Shown piece after piece: positions 46,193 to 57,735 of a stretch of DNA of 64,000 nucleotides. The notes under the pieces are model-generated. The model made no database searches. It was not told the DNA's origin and saw only the letters and a program-made list of their open reading frames with translations. Numbering within the stretch: position 1 is the first letter of the stretch; each line of letters begins with the position of its first letter. Position numbers and translations under genes: made by a program. This stretch comes from Cercis canadensis (taxonomy: Eukaryota > Streptophyta > Magnoliopsida > Fabales > Fabaceae): contig QAOA01006484.1 of NCBI GenBank assembly GCA_003255065.1, forward strand, positions 57,538 to 121,537, read 5' to 3'.

Positions 46193-47357
46193 AGAAGAAG
46201 TTTAATTTTTTCCCTTAAACTTTACATAATGTGCTATTTACTTCTAAAAGTTTCAAAATGTACATATAATCCCGTGAACTATGAAAATGTGCACAAAATC
46301 CACGTTACCGCAAGCTACCTTTCAAAATGGGATGGAAATAGCACGTGTGTGACACTCGAATTCACTTAATCTATTTTTACACTAATTAAACATGATTAAT
46401 AAATAATTAAAATAAAAAATACACGTGATAAGCAAGACAAAAGTACACTGGGATTAGTGAAACCTCTAACATAACATGTTAAATGTTGTGGTTCACTTCT
46501 ACGAAACATATTCTTAATGAAACCTCTCACATGATACGTTAAATGATGTTGTGATAGTCAAATACTAATGTGACAAAGTTTGACATTAAAATCAAAATGA
46601 AGTCATTTAGACCTTATTGCATAAAAAAAAACAAAAACAACCTAAATGGGTTCGTTGCTTCTTCCCCGAAATGAACCACTGCCACCCGCCACAACACATC
46701 ATCTAAATTAGACCCCTTTGCACTGCACACCACTCCTCCACACCTGAAGAAGAAGACGCCATTTTTGGTGGTTGATCTAGCTGTGAAATTTGTTCAAGCA
46801 AAGGAGAATTTGGGGGTTGGTGAGGAATTGCTATTTGAAGAGAGAGAAACAATGGGGATGGAATTAGAGGGTGAGGCCTTGAGGGTTGCATTGAGAATTT
46901 AGAAACCATGTGACAGTATCACCAAATTTATGTCTGCTTTTGTCAATGACCTCTCGGTCTAGTGACACTTCTTCTAATTCTAAGGTTTAATGTCATGAGT
47001 TCTATTCTTACCTTATACTTGCATTTCTTTTTTTTGTTTTGTTTTGTTTTTTAGTACATTACAATCTTATATAACCAAAAAAAAAATTGTCTGCTTTTTG
47101 TTCTCCAAGTGATTGAAACCGCCCAATATTAATGTATGCTCTCAGCGTACTCTCAAATAAATCAACTCTAAGAGATAGATGAGAATCAAGATTGATTGGA
47201 AAACACAACATTAGAGAATTAATTTTTTTTTTCTGGAATTAGAGAATTAATTCCATTGCATGTGATTCTATCATAAACATTAGATGCAGATTCTCCATCA
47301 AGAAATCGGTCAAAGAATTGACCATAAAGTATGCGCATTATTTTTTCAACTCGCATC

Positions 47358-47773
47358 TAGGGATGACAATGGAGCGGAGATGGGCTGGGCAAGCACTCCC
47401 TGTCCCCATCCTAGAAGGACATCCCCATGCCCCATCCCCGGTCAGAGATTTTTCAACAGCCCCATCCCCATCCCCGCCCTATTTACCCATACATTTATGT
47501 TTTTCTAAAAAATCCTCAGCCAAAACGATGCCGTTTTGAGAAAAAAATTTCAAAAAAAAAAAATTATCTAATGTATTATATGTATTTTATATATATATAT
47601 ATATATATATAATTTATGTACAGTACAGGGTGGGACTTCCCCATCCCTGGCCCCGGCGGCCCTTAAAATTACCATAAAATTACCCATAATCCTCATTTTT
47701 TATGACTCATACCCATACCCAACTAGGTAAAAGTAACAGGGCTCATCGGATATGAGGCAAATTATCATCCCTA
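47358..47773. mobile_element. hAT-type MITE, copy B only
   Basis: Perfect 8-bp target duplication CTCGCATC (47350-47357, 47774-47781); copy A shows the empty site with one CTCGCATC at about 7457. Terminal inverted repeats TAGGGATGACAAT and, inverted, TAGGGATGATAAT. The interior has CCCATCCCC-rich blocks and a TA run, with no gene. Confidence 0.9.
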
Positions 47774-48429
47774 CTCGCATCTTCTTTTTCTATTTTGAAA
47801 ATTCTCTTTAAAAAAAAATGCATAAAATAAATCATATAATTAAGAAGAGAGGTTAATTATGGAAATCATCATATAAAAAGTTCCTGTAGCGTAGATCAAT
47901 TATGGAAATCAATTTTTATGTATAAAAGTAGTAACTTGAAGAAGAGAGGTTAATATTCAACCAAAAAAAAGACAAAGAGAGGTTAGCTGGGGATAAGTCA
48001 GAGAAGTTAGTTCCCCAAGTCTTTCTCTCCGTAGATGGTGGTGGGGTTTACATAAAGGTCCATTGAGATATATGAGCTGATCACAACCAATTTTAATCTG
48101 TTGATTCAAGGCTATCTTTGTCTCTATATCATCATTTGGGAATTCTCCTTGCTAGCTAACTTTCAATCACCAAATAATTTATAATTAAGAGATACTGAGA
48201 TTGTCTTTAAGGCTAGTGAATTTTGTGATTGAATTCAAAGATATATCTAAGAGTACTAAAAAAATAAATTCCAACCTTGTTTTATGAGGAGGGGATCGTG
48301 GTTATACAATTTGTGAGCAGCGTGCTAGAGAATATGATCCGTTATATTCCTTGACTAGTTTCTAGGACAGTAAAATCTATCTTATTTTGTGAGCAGCGTG
48401 CTAGAAAATGTTATACAATTGGTATTTAT

Positions 48430-48890
48430 TTGGTAGTTATCTTATATATTTTAAATTTTATTATTTTAATATGATAATTACACATGTAAATAGACATAGC
48501 ATGAACAAGTAAGCATTTTAATATCTTGTTTTATCTAGTTTACATTTATCCCAATATATNNNNNNTTCATCACCACTCTGCATCATTTTTTGAAATGCTT
48601 TAATATAAGAAAAATCAGTAAAAAAAAATTGGGAGTTGGGTGGGGGTGTTGGGGGAGAAAGAAAGAGGGTTGATAGAGTGAATTTGAAATACACTCTATT
48701 TTGAGTGAATTTGAAATACACTATATTGAGACTTTGAAAGTCACTATAAGAATACACTTGAATTTTAAAAATACCTTAAAAAATTACACAAACAAGGTAA
48801 TTCAAAATTAGCATTTCAATTACACTCTACAAATACATTACACTCTACAAATACCCCATCCAAACACACCCTTAAAGATGTTGTATATAT
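48430..48890. other. Copy B-specific segment with a six-N gap
   Basis: Replaces the TA microsatellite of copy A. It contains two direct repeats of GTGAATTTGAAATACACT (48679 and 48704) and Ns at 48560-48565. The ends are not resolved, so the nature of the segment is unknown. Confidence 0.5.
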
Positions 48891-49078
48891 ATACACTAAA
48901 AATTACACATCCAAGCATATTTTTAAATTTTTAAGTGAATTTTAAAGATGTTGAGTTAGTTGATGACAATGATGGCATGTCATAACAAAATTACAGGAAA
49001 GGAGGTAAAGGACGGAGTTTCAGTAGTTTTGGAGGAAACAAAATTTCTATTTAGCTGCCACGTGAATAGATTGGCTGG

Positions 49079-50367
49079 TATTGTGAGAAAACGGAGTGCA
49101 AGTGCACATTTTCATCTTATAATTGATATAGTAAAAGTGAATTATTGTTCTCACGAGGATTAAAGCTATTAATTACCAAAATTGAGTTAATCCAAATTTT
49201 ATCTGATTAATTGATTAAGGAGAAATTGCAGGAATAAGCTTAAAGAAACTGAAAGTAAACAAAAGCAGATAAAAATCAAGAATTAATATAGAGAAAAAGC
49301 CTAGATGTTTTGATTTCACCATAACTAATCCCGATTTTCATTCCTTATTTCCTTAATCTTTTCTCTCTCTAATTGCTAGTCAAGATTCCCTAATTTATTC
49401 ATTAGCTTTTCTCAAGGTTTAGTGAAAGTATTTCCAAGTTATGAATCCAGTATATTTCTATGTAAATTACAAATAACTAGAAAATTTATTCAATTCTATA
49501 GATCCTTTTAATTAACTACACATGTCATGGAGGTATATCTCTATACTACATACAACCTATGATATTTATCAGAATGAACTAAATACATAAATTTTCTTCC
49601 GGTCTCATTGTGATTAACTTATCAACTAATTAGTGATTAGGCAATTAGAAGCATGAAGATCATAGATAAACACTTAATTAAGAAAAAGATAAAATCATAA
49701 ATTAATTATAAAATGAATTACAACTGTTCATAGTTAGGCTACATCGTAGCCTTAGAAATAAATTAGTTCATGATTGTAAAATAAAATAGAATTGATGAAA
49801 TTTTAGACGTAAATGAGAAGAAACAATAATAAAACTCAAAATAGAAGCCCCGATTTGCTATCACCAATAATTGCTCCAATCCTTGTCTTATCTCCTCTCT
49901 GCTCTCCAAGCAGTCTAAAAGTTCCCTCTTCTAAAACCTAAAAGTCCTATTTATACTACTTTGCATAAATCATATTGAAATTAGGAAACAACTATATGTC
50001 TACGGAAAAATCAACATAAAGAGTTGGGGCTCTCTCTTGGAAGCACATGGGCGCTTTGTCTCTGTCCAATATGGAAATTTGGAGGGCTGGGGCACTCTAT
50101 CGGAAGAGCTGGGGTGCTGGTTGTTCTTCAATTTACAGGTGCGCGAAGACAATGGCTAGGGCTCTTGATTTCAAGGGCTGTAGCCCCTGCTTGCTGTCCT
50201 AGCTCCCAAAATTCACCATTTCTTCAATTAAAGCCATGAAACCTATATATTTTAACTCAAACCTACAAAGTAACAAAAATACATTATTTAACACTAACTT
50301 TCCTCAAGAAACATACCAAAAATTAGATTGAGAATACATGAGGAGTAGGTATAAAATACACTCAACA
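49079..50367. mobile_element. Solo LTR of an Athila-type Ty3/gypsy element, copy B only
   Basis: 1289 bp from TATTGTGAGAAAA to ACACTCAACA, flanked by GCTGG on both sides (49074-49078, 50368-50372). Copy A has the empty site (GGCTGGCATGTGG at about 8329). It is homologous to the LTR at 57736-59107, with shared stretches such as TTCTCACGAGGA/TTCCCACGAGGA, GGAGGTATAT and CTTCCGGTCTCATTGTGATTAA. The first G of the expected TG end is A. A solo LTR forms by recombination between the two LTRs of a full element. Confidence 0.88.
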
Positions 50368-51856
50368 GCTGGCATGTGGATGATATAGCCGTATAGATAT
50401 ATATAGCATGAATTAAAGTAAGCCAATTCAAATGGAAGATACCCAAGGGTATTATTGTCACTTCACAAGTGGAGTTTGGTAGGGTTCTAGGTTGATAGTA
50501 CTATATTCAATTCTTCAGGTTTAAGTGACAATATGTTTGTTACTTAGCCCTCCAGCTTGGGTGGTAGCTGCTGTTGGGTTTACCCCTTCTTTTGATCATG
50601 TCTTAGGTAGCCAGAGTTCTAGAGTTTGAGTGGTTACTCTTTTTGTATTTCGTTATCAATAAATTTTCCATATTTGACTGAAAAAAATTGAAAATACACA
50701 AAGCATGTATGAATAATGTATATAATTCTATAAGTATGGTTTGAGTAAGAGTTGATACGTGTTATGTGGTAACCAAAGTTTAAATTTACTGCTAGCATTT
50801 AGGGGATTTTTTTTTTTAAATGTACTAGGTTGATGTTTAGGGGTGCATTTTTAAGATTGCAGAAGAAAAAATTTAGTCTTGATTTGTGAAAGTTGGAGCA
50901 ATGAATATTAGAAGTGTCTCTTGGTTTGATTGATATGGCTTGAAATTAGAAGAAAAATCAAGTTTATGTATTTTCATGCAAGGCAACTAAATGTCAGGTT
51001 GAGCAACCGTGTGTTAGAAGTAGAACCCGCAATATTTTTTCTCATAACTTGTACAAACTACAATGTATGTCAGTAAGTATATCCAGTTTTATTTAACATT
51101 GCAGTCCATATTAATATAGGGTTAATTGCAGTTTTGGTCCCTATTGCAGTTCATGATTTAATCAACAATTAGTCAAAAGGAGGGGATGGGCTGAAGTGTA
51201 ATTTATGACCAAGTTAAGAGTTTATTGTCATTTTAACAAACCTCAAGGTAGTAGAGTATACTTTAAAACTTTTGTTTTCAATATTTTTGAATCTGATTAA
51301 TTTTTTATAAGGAATTAAATCTCTCTTTACTGAGGAGTCTAACACATATTAATTCAAGAATGATTTTTTTTTTTTTTTGCCTTTTAAATGTACTTATTTT
51401 GTTTGCCTGTGCTTAGCGAAAGCAAAGGGGTATTCTTTTTGTTTGAGGCTACCTATACTTTGAAGATTTCCATTATGAACAATTTCTTCGTTTCAATAAT
51501 CCTCTATTAAGACATCGAAAACCATTTTTATTGAAATAAATAGAGTATAACCTAATTATTCAATTTCTAAGAAGGCACGCACAAACTAATACAATTGCGA
51601 AAGAGTAAGAATTGTCAACTACTTTACAATTTTAATTTTGTTCACTCAAAACTTTTTTTGAACAGTCTATATTCAATTAAATCTTACCGTGATATAAAAT
51701 GATATAAAATTGTAGTGTGTGAATAACATCTGTCTTCACGAAATTATTCGATCAACGCAATATCATACAAACAGTTGAGCTTGTTTGTCCTTACACCCAT
51801 TTATGGAAGGCAGACCATGACCTAAATACTCATCTACCTCTGTAGCATCAGGTTAT

Positions 51857-52123
51857 GACTTGGCTCCAAAACTTTTGTACTCCTCTGATTTACCTGCTAC
51901 TTCTCACATTCAAAAGAGTGCATGGATCAGAATTTGGAAACTTCGTGTTGCTCCAAAAATTAAGTTGTTTTTATGGCGTTTAATGCATAACAGTATTGCT
52001 GTTAAAACCAATCAGCAGTCACAGCTTCACAGGGCTTTAGCAATTTGGATCCAATCTTCAGTCACAGGCCTTGGGACTTTTTGTTTTTTGTTTTGTTTTT
52101 GGCCATGCAGCCTTAGGAGTTAG
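51857..52123 (+). pseudogene. LINE zf-RVT fragment, copy B
   Basis: Counterpart of 10868-11113, with WKLRVAPKIKLFLWRLMHN kept, then diverged by a short insertion. Same truncation, hence the same ancient insertion. Confidence 0.65.
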
Positions 52124-52257
52124 AGATTAATATTTCCACTAGTTTCCACTCTCATGTAGAGTGTGATGTTGGCCACTCTCGGGTCTCGCTTTTAACTCTT
52201 GTACTCACTACTGATCTTCAAGACTTCAATGATAACTAGAGCTGTTGAAAGGGGTCA

Positions 52258-53300
52258 AGCTTGATGAGCTGCCCGTTTAGGCCGGTTTTAAAAGATAATT
52301 GGATTCATTAAATCTTATATAAAATTGAATCGATTTGATTTGACCTGACTCATTTTGACAGCTCTTTTTGTTTTTTGCACTTTTGGTTACAATACTAAAT
52401 TTAAACATAAAATTTATCAATTTTAAAGATGATCATAGTATCATTTAATTATAAGTTGTTTGATCTATTTTGATAGATGATAGCTCTAATAATAACTTTC
52501 TATTTCTTAATATAAAAAAATAAATAAATTGTTGAGCCTTGTTCAATATTTAAGGCAGTCAGTTTTGTTTTGCACTTTTGTTTTCCATACTCTTTGAAGT
52601 CTAAGAAATCCTATATGTTAAAAACTGGCAGAAGAAAGTTCTTATTTGCATTTGGACAATTTAACAAACTGTAAGAAGATCTCGCAAAATTCTCATAAGT
52701 CTTTTGCTGGTCTCTTTTCGGAATACACTATACGCTATAAAAGATTAGTCTTAGCAAAATTATCCTTGATTTTTTCTTTATCTTATCAAATTGTCATTTC
52801 GAAGTAAAGATGCCTATTCCCTTACCATTATGAAATCTCCTAGAGTTTTCAACTTAGATTTACCAATCACTTCACTTTATATGTAAGTTTAATAGAATAA
52901 GATGCTGGAGTTTTATACCCCCTATTAAATTGTCAAGTAGAGTTATCAAGCTATTATAGACTAAAGTAAACGGCGTCTCTATAAAGTCAAAGAAATGAAG
53001 TAAGCAGGTCTATGGCTAAATGATGATGAAAAAAGAAATGAAGTAAAGAATTCCTAATTAACATGCATTATGATCAAGACTATGGGTTTATATTTGTTTT
53101 TTAAGAAAATAACAAACTGTTAGAAGATCTCGCAAAATTCTCATAAAACTTTTACTTTTATCTCTTATTTTTTTGATCTAATACTTTTTTTTATTGATGG
53201 ATTTTGATCTAATAATACTTTTGTCTCTTATTGAAATACACTATACGCTATATATATAAGATTGGTTTTAAAAATATTATCCTTGCTAGATCCTCGCAAA
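52258..53300. other. Intergenic copy B DNA; no gene seen
   Basis: Includes about 300 bases unlike copy A, then the two-unit tandem repeat shared with 12066-12795. At about 53290 it jumps to the equivalent of 21710 in copy A, bypassing the 9 kb that hold the PMD composite there. Confidence 0.5.
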
Positions 53301-53481
53301 ACTGATGGATTGCTAGACACACCGTAATGTTAACATTCTACATATTAATGATGTCACTTTCACTTTATTCGTTAACATTATGATTTGTTCCCTCTCTCAG
53401 ACCTTCTCACTGCCACATGGTGTGTCTGACGGTCTGGTATCTCGGATAGCACCGTAACGCATTCATTGAGCTGAAATTATC

Positions 53482-53767
53482 ATGCCTTGCTCAATTTTCT
53501 CTCTCATTCTCGATCGGGTTCTCACCTCAGTAATTAATCAAACTCAAATCGCTGCAGTAACGGATGCCATGTTTCGACCAAGGGATGATGAAGCTAAGGC
53601 TTCTGGGTCTACTTCATCTTCGAAAAAGGAGTGGAGTCCCTCAGATGCTGTAATATTTGTTGGGCTCAGTTTGGCGCTTGGAATTGCTTGCAGGCATCTT
53701 TTGCGTGGCATAAGAGTGTCATATACGGTTGCCTTGCTAATTCTTGGCGTTGCTCTTGGATCCATAG
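53482..53767 (+). pseudogene. SOS1: SOS1 exon 1 (copy B), orphan
   Basis: Encodes the first 80-odd residues (KKEWSPSDAVIFVGLSLALG, CRHLLRGIRVSYTVALLIL) and keeps the donor ATAG/GTACGC. The probable native start ATG is ATC here (ATCGCTGCAGT). An in-frame ATG 84 bases upstream keeps the frame open through a stretch of about 45 bp that copy A lacks. No second SOS1 exon occurs downstream, so no transporter can be made. Confidence 0.88.
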
Positions 53768-53870
53768 GTACGCATCTTCATCATTTTTGGCTTTCTGAAT
53801 TACAAAATATTGGATTATGAAGTTCTCTCTCTTTTTCTTTTCTTTTCTTTGTTTTTTTTTNGATTATGAA

Positions 53871-54136
53871 GTTCTCTCTCTTTTCTTTGTTTTTTTTTGT
53901 TTTTGTTGTGGAGGGGGGGGGGTTTGCTGTTTCTTCTTGTTTATTTTGGTTTTAAATTTGTTATGTAAAAGGGCTAAAGAGGTCCTTCTTCTGGCATTTG
54001 TGGGAAGTTTACTTATAAAATGTGCAGTCTCAAACTTCAGTCTTTAGATGCCAACAAATCTAATTCATAAGGACCTGACCTTCGAAGTTCTAATCAAGAA
54101 CTAATGAATAGATGACATGGAGCCAATTTAAAGGGA
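53871..54136. other. Junction region after copy B; no gene seen
   Basis: Follows an N at 53861 that sits between two copies of GATTATGAAGTTCTCTCTCT. Contains G and T tracts. Nothing recognisable. Confidence 0.4.
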
Positions 54137-54325
54137 GATGGCAGGGCATTCATCACACCAAGTGCTTCTGGTGATGAATCTGTCATCGTAGCCTTGCGGT
54201 TGCAAACAAAGTGCATAGAAGCTTTTAAGAAGTTCTGCTATGAGGATATTCTTCTCATACCAAAAGATCCAATGGAGCCATCATACCTATTTGACCCATG
54301 GAGCCAGCCCAAATTAAGAGAGAGA
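54137..54325 (+). other. Open frame of unknown origin, possibly a captured exon
   Basis: In one frame the sequence reads GDGRAFITPSASGDESVIVA, then LQTKCIEAFKKFCYEDILLI, then PMEPSYLFDPWSQ, without a stop and with protein-like composition. It then runs into a GAGA microsatellite (54317-54375). I do not recognise the family. It has no start codon at a sensible place and no splice partners nearby. It is probably a piece of a real gene. Confidence 0.35.
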
Positions 54326-54399
54326 GAGAGAAATGGCAGAGAGAGAAAGATGAGAGAGAGAGAGATGAGAGATAAGAGAGAATTTTTTTTTTTTTAAGG

Positions 54400-54602
54400 T
54401 GCCACATCAGCATTTAACGGCCACGTCAGCACTTAACGTGCCACGTGGCCTTTTCTGTTAAGTCCAATTAACGGACATAAGCGGAGGACGAAAATGGCTG
54501 ACGGAACAATCTTCCAAGGACTAAAGTGTCGGCAAAAATCTTTGGAGGACTAAACTGTCACCGAACCTATCTTTCGAGGACCAAATAGGGGTTTTACTCA
54601 AC
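54400..54602. repeat. Repeat-like segment with CCACGTGGC and GAGGAC motifs
   Basis: Contains GTGCCACGTGGCC, three spaced GGACTAAA/GGACCAAAT motifs and ends TTTTACTCAACA. The phrase order resembles ends of common plant repeats, but no inverted end or target duplication could be fixed. The ...CTCAACA end matches the last bases of the nearby LTRs, though the rest does not. Confidence 0.35.
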
Positions 54603-55275
54603 AAAAAATTTCACTCTATTCTACTAAACTTAAGGAAAAATAAAAATTAAACATAAAAACTACCTAGAAAAGCATTAAAAAAAATACCCAATAAGTTAAG
54701 TGCAAGTCAATATAGCAGCTCAGAAAATAATTTCCCACCCCCAAACTTAAAGGAAACATTGTCCTCAATGTTTAAAACAAAGAAGAAAAAGATGTGAGGA
54801 CTTCCCTGAAATGGAGATGGATCACTTTGCATCTTCATCAGGTGGAGCTGCTGGGGGGAATAAAAGTTATGGATTGTATACCTGAAACATAAAAAAAATT
54901 AAACACACAAGCATGAAAATAAAATTAAAAAACTAAACAAAAATTAAGAGAAAGGGTTAAAAAGATTGGGTTGCCTCCCAAAAAGCGCTTGTTTTATAGT
55001 CCTCAGCCTGACTGTCTTTGGAATAAATTAACCAGGATCAAAAATAGCAGTAGAAGACTTCTGGAATTTTACTCCACTATTTCTTTGAGCTTTGGATTGT
55101 TGGCAAGTCTCTTTTAAGCTCCAAACTTTATTTCCATCTCCAAAACAAGCAGATTTTCTGAGATGCTCTAAAAGAATCTTTTGGAATGACGGCTTCTTTT
55201 TCTTGTTTTTCTTGTGAGATTCAGCTATAGGCCCTGATCCAGTCATTGGCTTCTTGGAAATTTTGTCATCTTTGA

Positions 55276-55420
55276 CCTCTAAATCAGGAGGCTTCTCTTT
55301 GTTTTTCGTTCCCATGGTGCGAGCTCCAACTGGGTCTTGTAATTATTGACCTCTAAATCAGGAGGCTTCTCCTTGTTTTTCGTTCCCATGGCGTGAACTC
55401 CAACTAGGTCTTGTAATTTA
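55276..55420 (-). repeat. About 74-bp tandem duplication at the gag-protease C-terminus
   Basis: GACCTCTAAATCAGGAGGCT to GTCTTGTAAT occurs at 55276 and 55350 with few differences. It shifts the frame and separates the last 95 codons (55315-55028) from the main polyprotein. Confidence 0.8.
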
Positions 55421-57594
55421 TTGCTTCCATTTATAGTGTCAATTTTACAACAGACACTCACTTCTTCCGGATGCTTTATTTCTTTGAAAACTTTGAAGGA
55501 CACTTGATCACCTTGCACTCTCAAAGTAAGTTGGCCCTTTTGCACATCAATAAGAGCTTTCCCAGTTGCTAAAAATGGACGACCAAGAATAATTGGGATT
55601 TCTTCGTCCTCCTCCATGTCAAGCACAACAAAGTCCGCTGGGAAGATGAACTTGTCCACTTTCACCAATACATCCTCCAGGATTCCCCTTGGATACTTGA
55701 TTGATCTATCTGCCAATGTCAAGGAGATGGAGGTTGGCTTTATTTCTCCTATACCCAATTTCCTGAAAACAGAAAGAGGCATGAGGTTAATACTAGCACC
55801 AAGATCACAAAGTGCCTTACCGAAAGATATATTGCCAATAGAACAAGGAATATTGAAACTCCCTGGATCTGTTAATTTTGGTGGCAATTTCTTTTGTAAG
55901 ATTGCACTGCACTCCTCAGTAAGTGTCACAGTCTCATAACCCGCTAGCTTTCTTTTATTTGAGAGAATCTCCTTCATAAATTTCACGTAGCTAGGCATTT
56001 GCTCCAAAGCATCTGCAAATGGGATATTGATGTGCAGCTTCTTGAACACCTCCAGAAATTTAGAGAATTGATTATCCAGCTTCTTCTTCTGGAATCTCTG
56101 AGGGAACGGAAGAGGTGGGATATATGGTGGAGGATTGTCGGGGAATAACTTAGATGTCTTCTCCACAGGTGTCACAGGAGTTTCCACTGGAGTGTCTTCT
56201 TTTACCTCAGGCTCAACTGGCTTACTAGGCACCTTCTTGACAACTTCAGAAGGTTCATCCAAAGTCTTACCACCATGAAGAGTTATGGCCATGACATGCT
56301 CTTTAGGATTCACTTCTGTATCACTTGGCAATGATCCCTGCTGTCTACTAGTGAGCATGGTGGAGAGTTGACCCACTTGCATCTCTAAGTTACGAATGGA
56401 GGCATCTGTTCGGGCCATGAATTGACTTGTATTCATGGTCAATTTGGCTAGAGCATCCTCCAAAGAAACCTTAGGTGGTGGTGGTGGTTGATCTTGCACT
56501 GGTGCTTGAGCAGAATTCTGATTATTTCTCCAAGAAAAATTGGGGTGATTTCTCCACCCCGGGTTGTATGTATTGGAGTAAGGGTTGTTCTGCTTGCTTG
56601 GGTTTCCCATAAAGTGTGCTTCCTCTGACTTAGATGGAGAGAATGGATTTCCAACTTGGCAATTTGAGCTAATATGAGGACCACCACAATGATCACAATT
56701 CTCAGGAGGTGACTGAATGACATTGACGTTCCGGATGGTTAACTGCTTAGCCAGAGAATCTATTTTAGCAGATAAAGCAGTGAAGGCATCAACCTCATGC
56801 ACCCCAAGTACTTTACGTGAAGTGGACCTCTCAGTAGGCCACTGATAGGCATTGGTAGCCATCTCCTCTACCAGGTCATTGGCATCCCCATATGTCTTCC
56901 TCATCAAAGATCCACCAGCAGCAGCATCAACTAGTGTCTTGGTGGAATTCAGCAAGCCATTATAAAATGTCTGTAGCTGCAACCAGTCAGGGAGTCCATG
57001 GTGGGGACATCTACGAAGCAACTCTTTGTACCTTTCCCAAGCCTCCTGAAGTGACTCATTCTCAAATTGATAAAATGTTGCAATGTCATTTCGGAGCTTG
57101 GCAGTCTTAGCTGGTGGAAAAAATTTTGCCAAGAATTTTTGGGCCAAAATATCCCATGTGGTGATGGTCCCTGTTGGCAATGCTTGAAGCCATGCCGTGG
57201 CTTTATCCCGTAATGAGAAAGGAAATAGGCGGAGGCGAATAGCATCATTACCAACCCCGTTGTGCTTGAAAGTATCGCAGATCTCCACGAACCCGGAAAG
57301 ATGAGCATGAGGGTCTTCACTTGCTAATCCACTGAACGAGGTTGACTGGACCATGTGGATGACAGCTGGTTTAATCTCAAAAGAGTTCGCTTCAATAGCC
57401 GGTCGCCTTATACCCGAAGTGGTATCCGTGATGGAAGGTAGAGCATAATCACGAAGTGCCTTTGGAGGGTTTTCTTCTGCCATTATGTTTGTTAAAACTC
57501 TGGTAGACGCTTTTCTTGCCTTTCTATTTTTTCGACAGGTCTTCTCTATCTCAGAATCAAGTGGGATTAGAGAACTGCTTCCAGAATTTCTCAT
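55279..57594 (-). CDS. Retrotransposon gag-protease polyprotein (Athila type)
   Basis: An open frame of 771 residues. The gag core lies at about 80-240 (HLSGFVEICDTFK, RLRLFPFSLRDKATAWL). A knuckle-like CDHCGGPHISSNC lies near 300, with one residue fewer than classic CCHC. A proline-rich linker lies at about 480-510. The retropepsin-like domain has CDLGASINLMP near 595 and IILGRPFLATG near 680. DLG instead of DTG/DSG is usual for Athila. After residue 740 the frame enters a duplicated stretch (MGTKNKEKPPDLEV occurs twice, 55315 and 55389) and ends early. The second half of that duplication continues to 55028 in another frame. Open across its length, so it may be translated and packaged in trans. 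Confidence 0.85.
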   Translation of the reverse strand: MRNSGSSSLIPLDSEIEKTCRKNRKARKASTRVLTNIMAEENPPKALRDYALPSITDTTSGIRRPAIEANSFEIKPAVIHMVQSTSFSGLASEDPHAHLSGFVEICDTFKHNGVGNDAIRLRLFPFSLRDKATAWLQALPTGTITTWDILAQKFLAKFFPPAKTAKLRNDIATFYQFENESLQEAWERYKELLRRCPHHGLPDWLQLQTFYNGLLNSTKTLVDAAAGGSLMRKTYGDANDLVEEMATNAYQWPTERSTSRKVLGVHEVDAFTALSAKIDSLAKQLTIRNVNVIQSPPENCDHCGGPHISSNCQVGNPFSPSKSEEAHFMGNPSKQNNPYSNTYNPGWRNHPNFSWRNNQNSAQAPVQDQPPPPPKVSLEDALAKLTMNTSQFMARTDASIRNLEMQVGQLSTMLTSRQQGSLPSDTEVNPKEHVMAITLHGGKTLDEPSEVVKKVPSKPVEPEVKEDTPVETPVTPVEKTSKLFPDNPPPYIPPLPFPQRFQKKKLDNQFSKFLEVFKKLHINIPFADALEQMPSYVKFMKEILSNKRKLAGYETVTLTEECSAILQKKLPPKLTDPGSFNIPCSIGNISFGKALCDLGASINLMPLSVFRKLGIGEIKPTSISLTLADRSIKYPRGILEDVLVKVDKFIFPADFVVLDMEEDEEIPIILGRPFLATGKALIDVQKGQLTLRVQGDQVSFKVFKEIKHPEEVSVCCKIDTINGSNKLQDLVGVHAMGTKNKEKPPDLEVNNYKTQLELAPWERKTKRSLLI

Positions 57595-57710
57595 ACACCA
57601 AAAGAAAAACTCCTGAAAGTCTCAAACAATAAAACAATTAAATAGATCTGTGAAAATAAACGATTAGAGTAAAATCAAGATCACTGAGTATCGATATTGA
57701 TAACAAATTA

Positions 57711-57729
57711 GTCCCCGGCAACGGCGCCA
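57711..57729 (-). promoter_or_regulatory. Primer-binding site of the gypsy element
   Basis: TGGCGCCGTTGCCGGGGAC on the minus strand, six bases inside the LTR. This sequence is the conserved primer site of Athila-type plant elements. Confidence 0.8.
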
Positions 57730-57735
57730 AAAACT

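Larger units (their letters stand above)
43742..53870. repeat. Segmental duplication, copy B
   Basis: Direct repeat of 3321-12560 plus 21710-22230. It begins inside codon 50 of the RNA-binding protein gene and ends in SOS1 intron 1. By eye, identity is high (about 95% or more in aligned stretches), interrupted by copy-specific insertions at 45639, 47358, about 48430 and 49079. Both breakpoints fall inside genes and leave only their first exons. Confidence 0.85.

Noticed and set aside
50024-50239. Open frame inside the solo LTR
   Set aside because: No protein similarity; lies in LTR sequence.
56448-57320. Other open frames within the gag-protease region
   Set aside because: Shadow frames of the 771-residue polyprotein.
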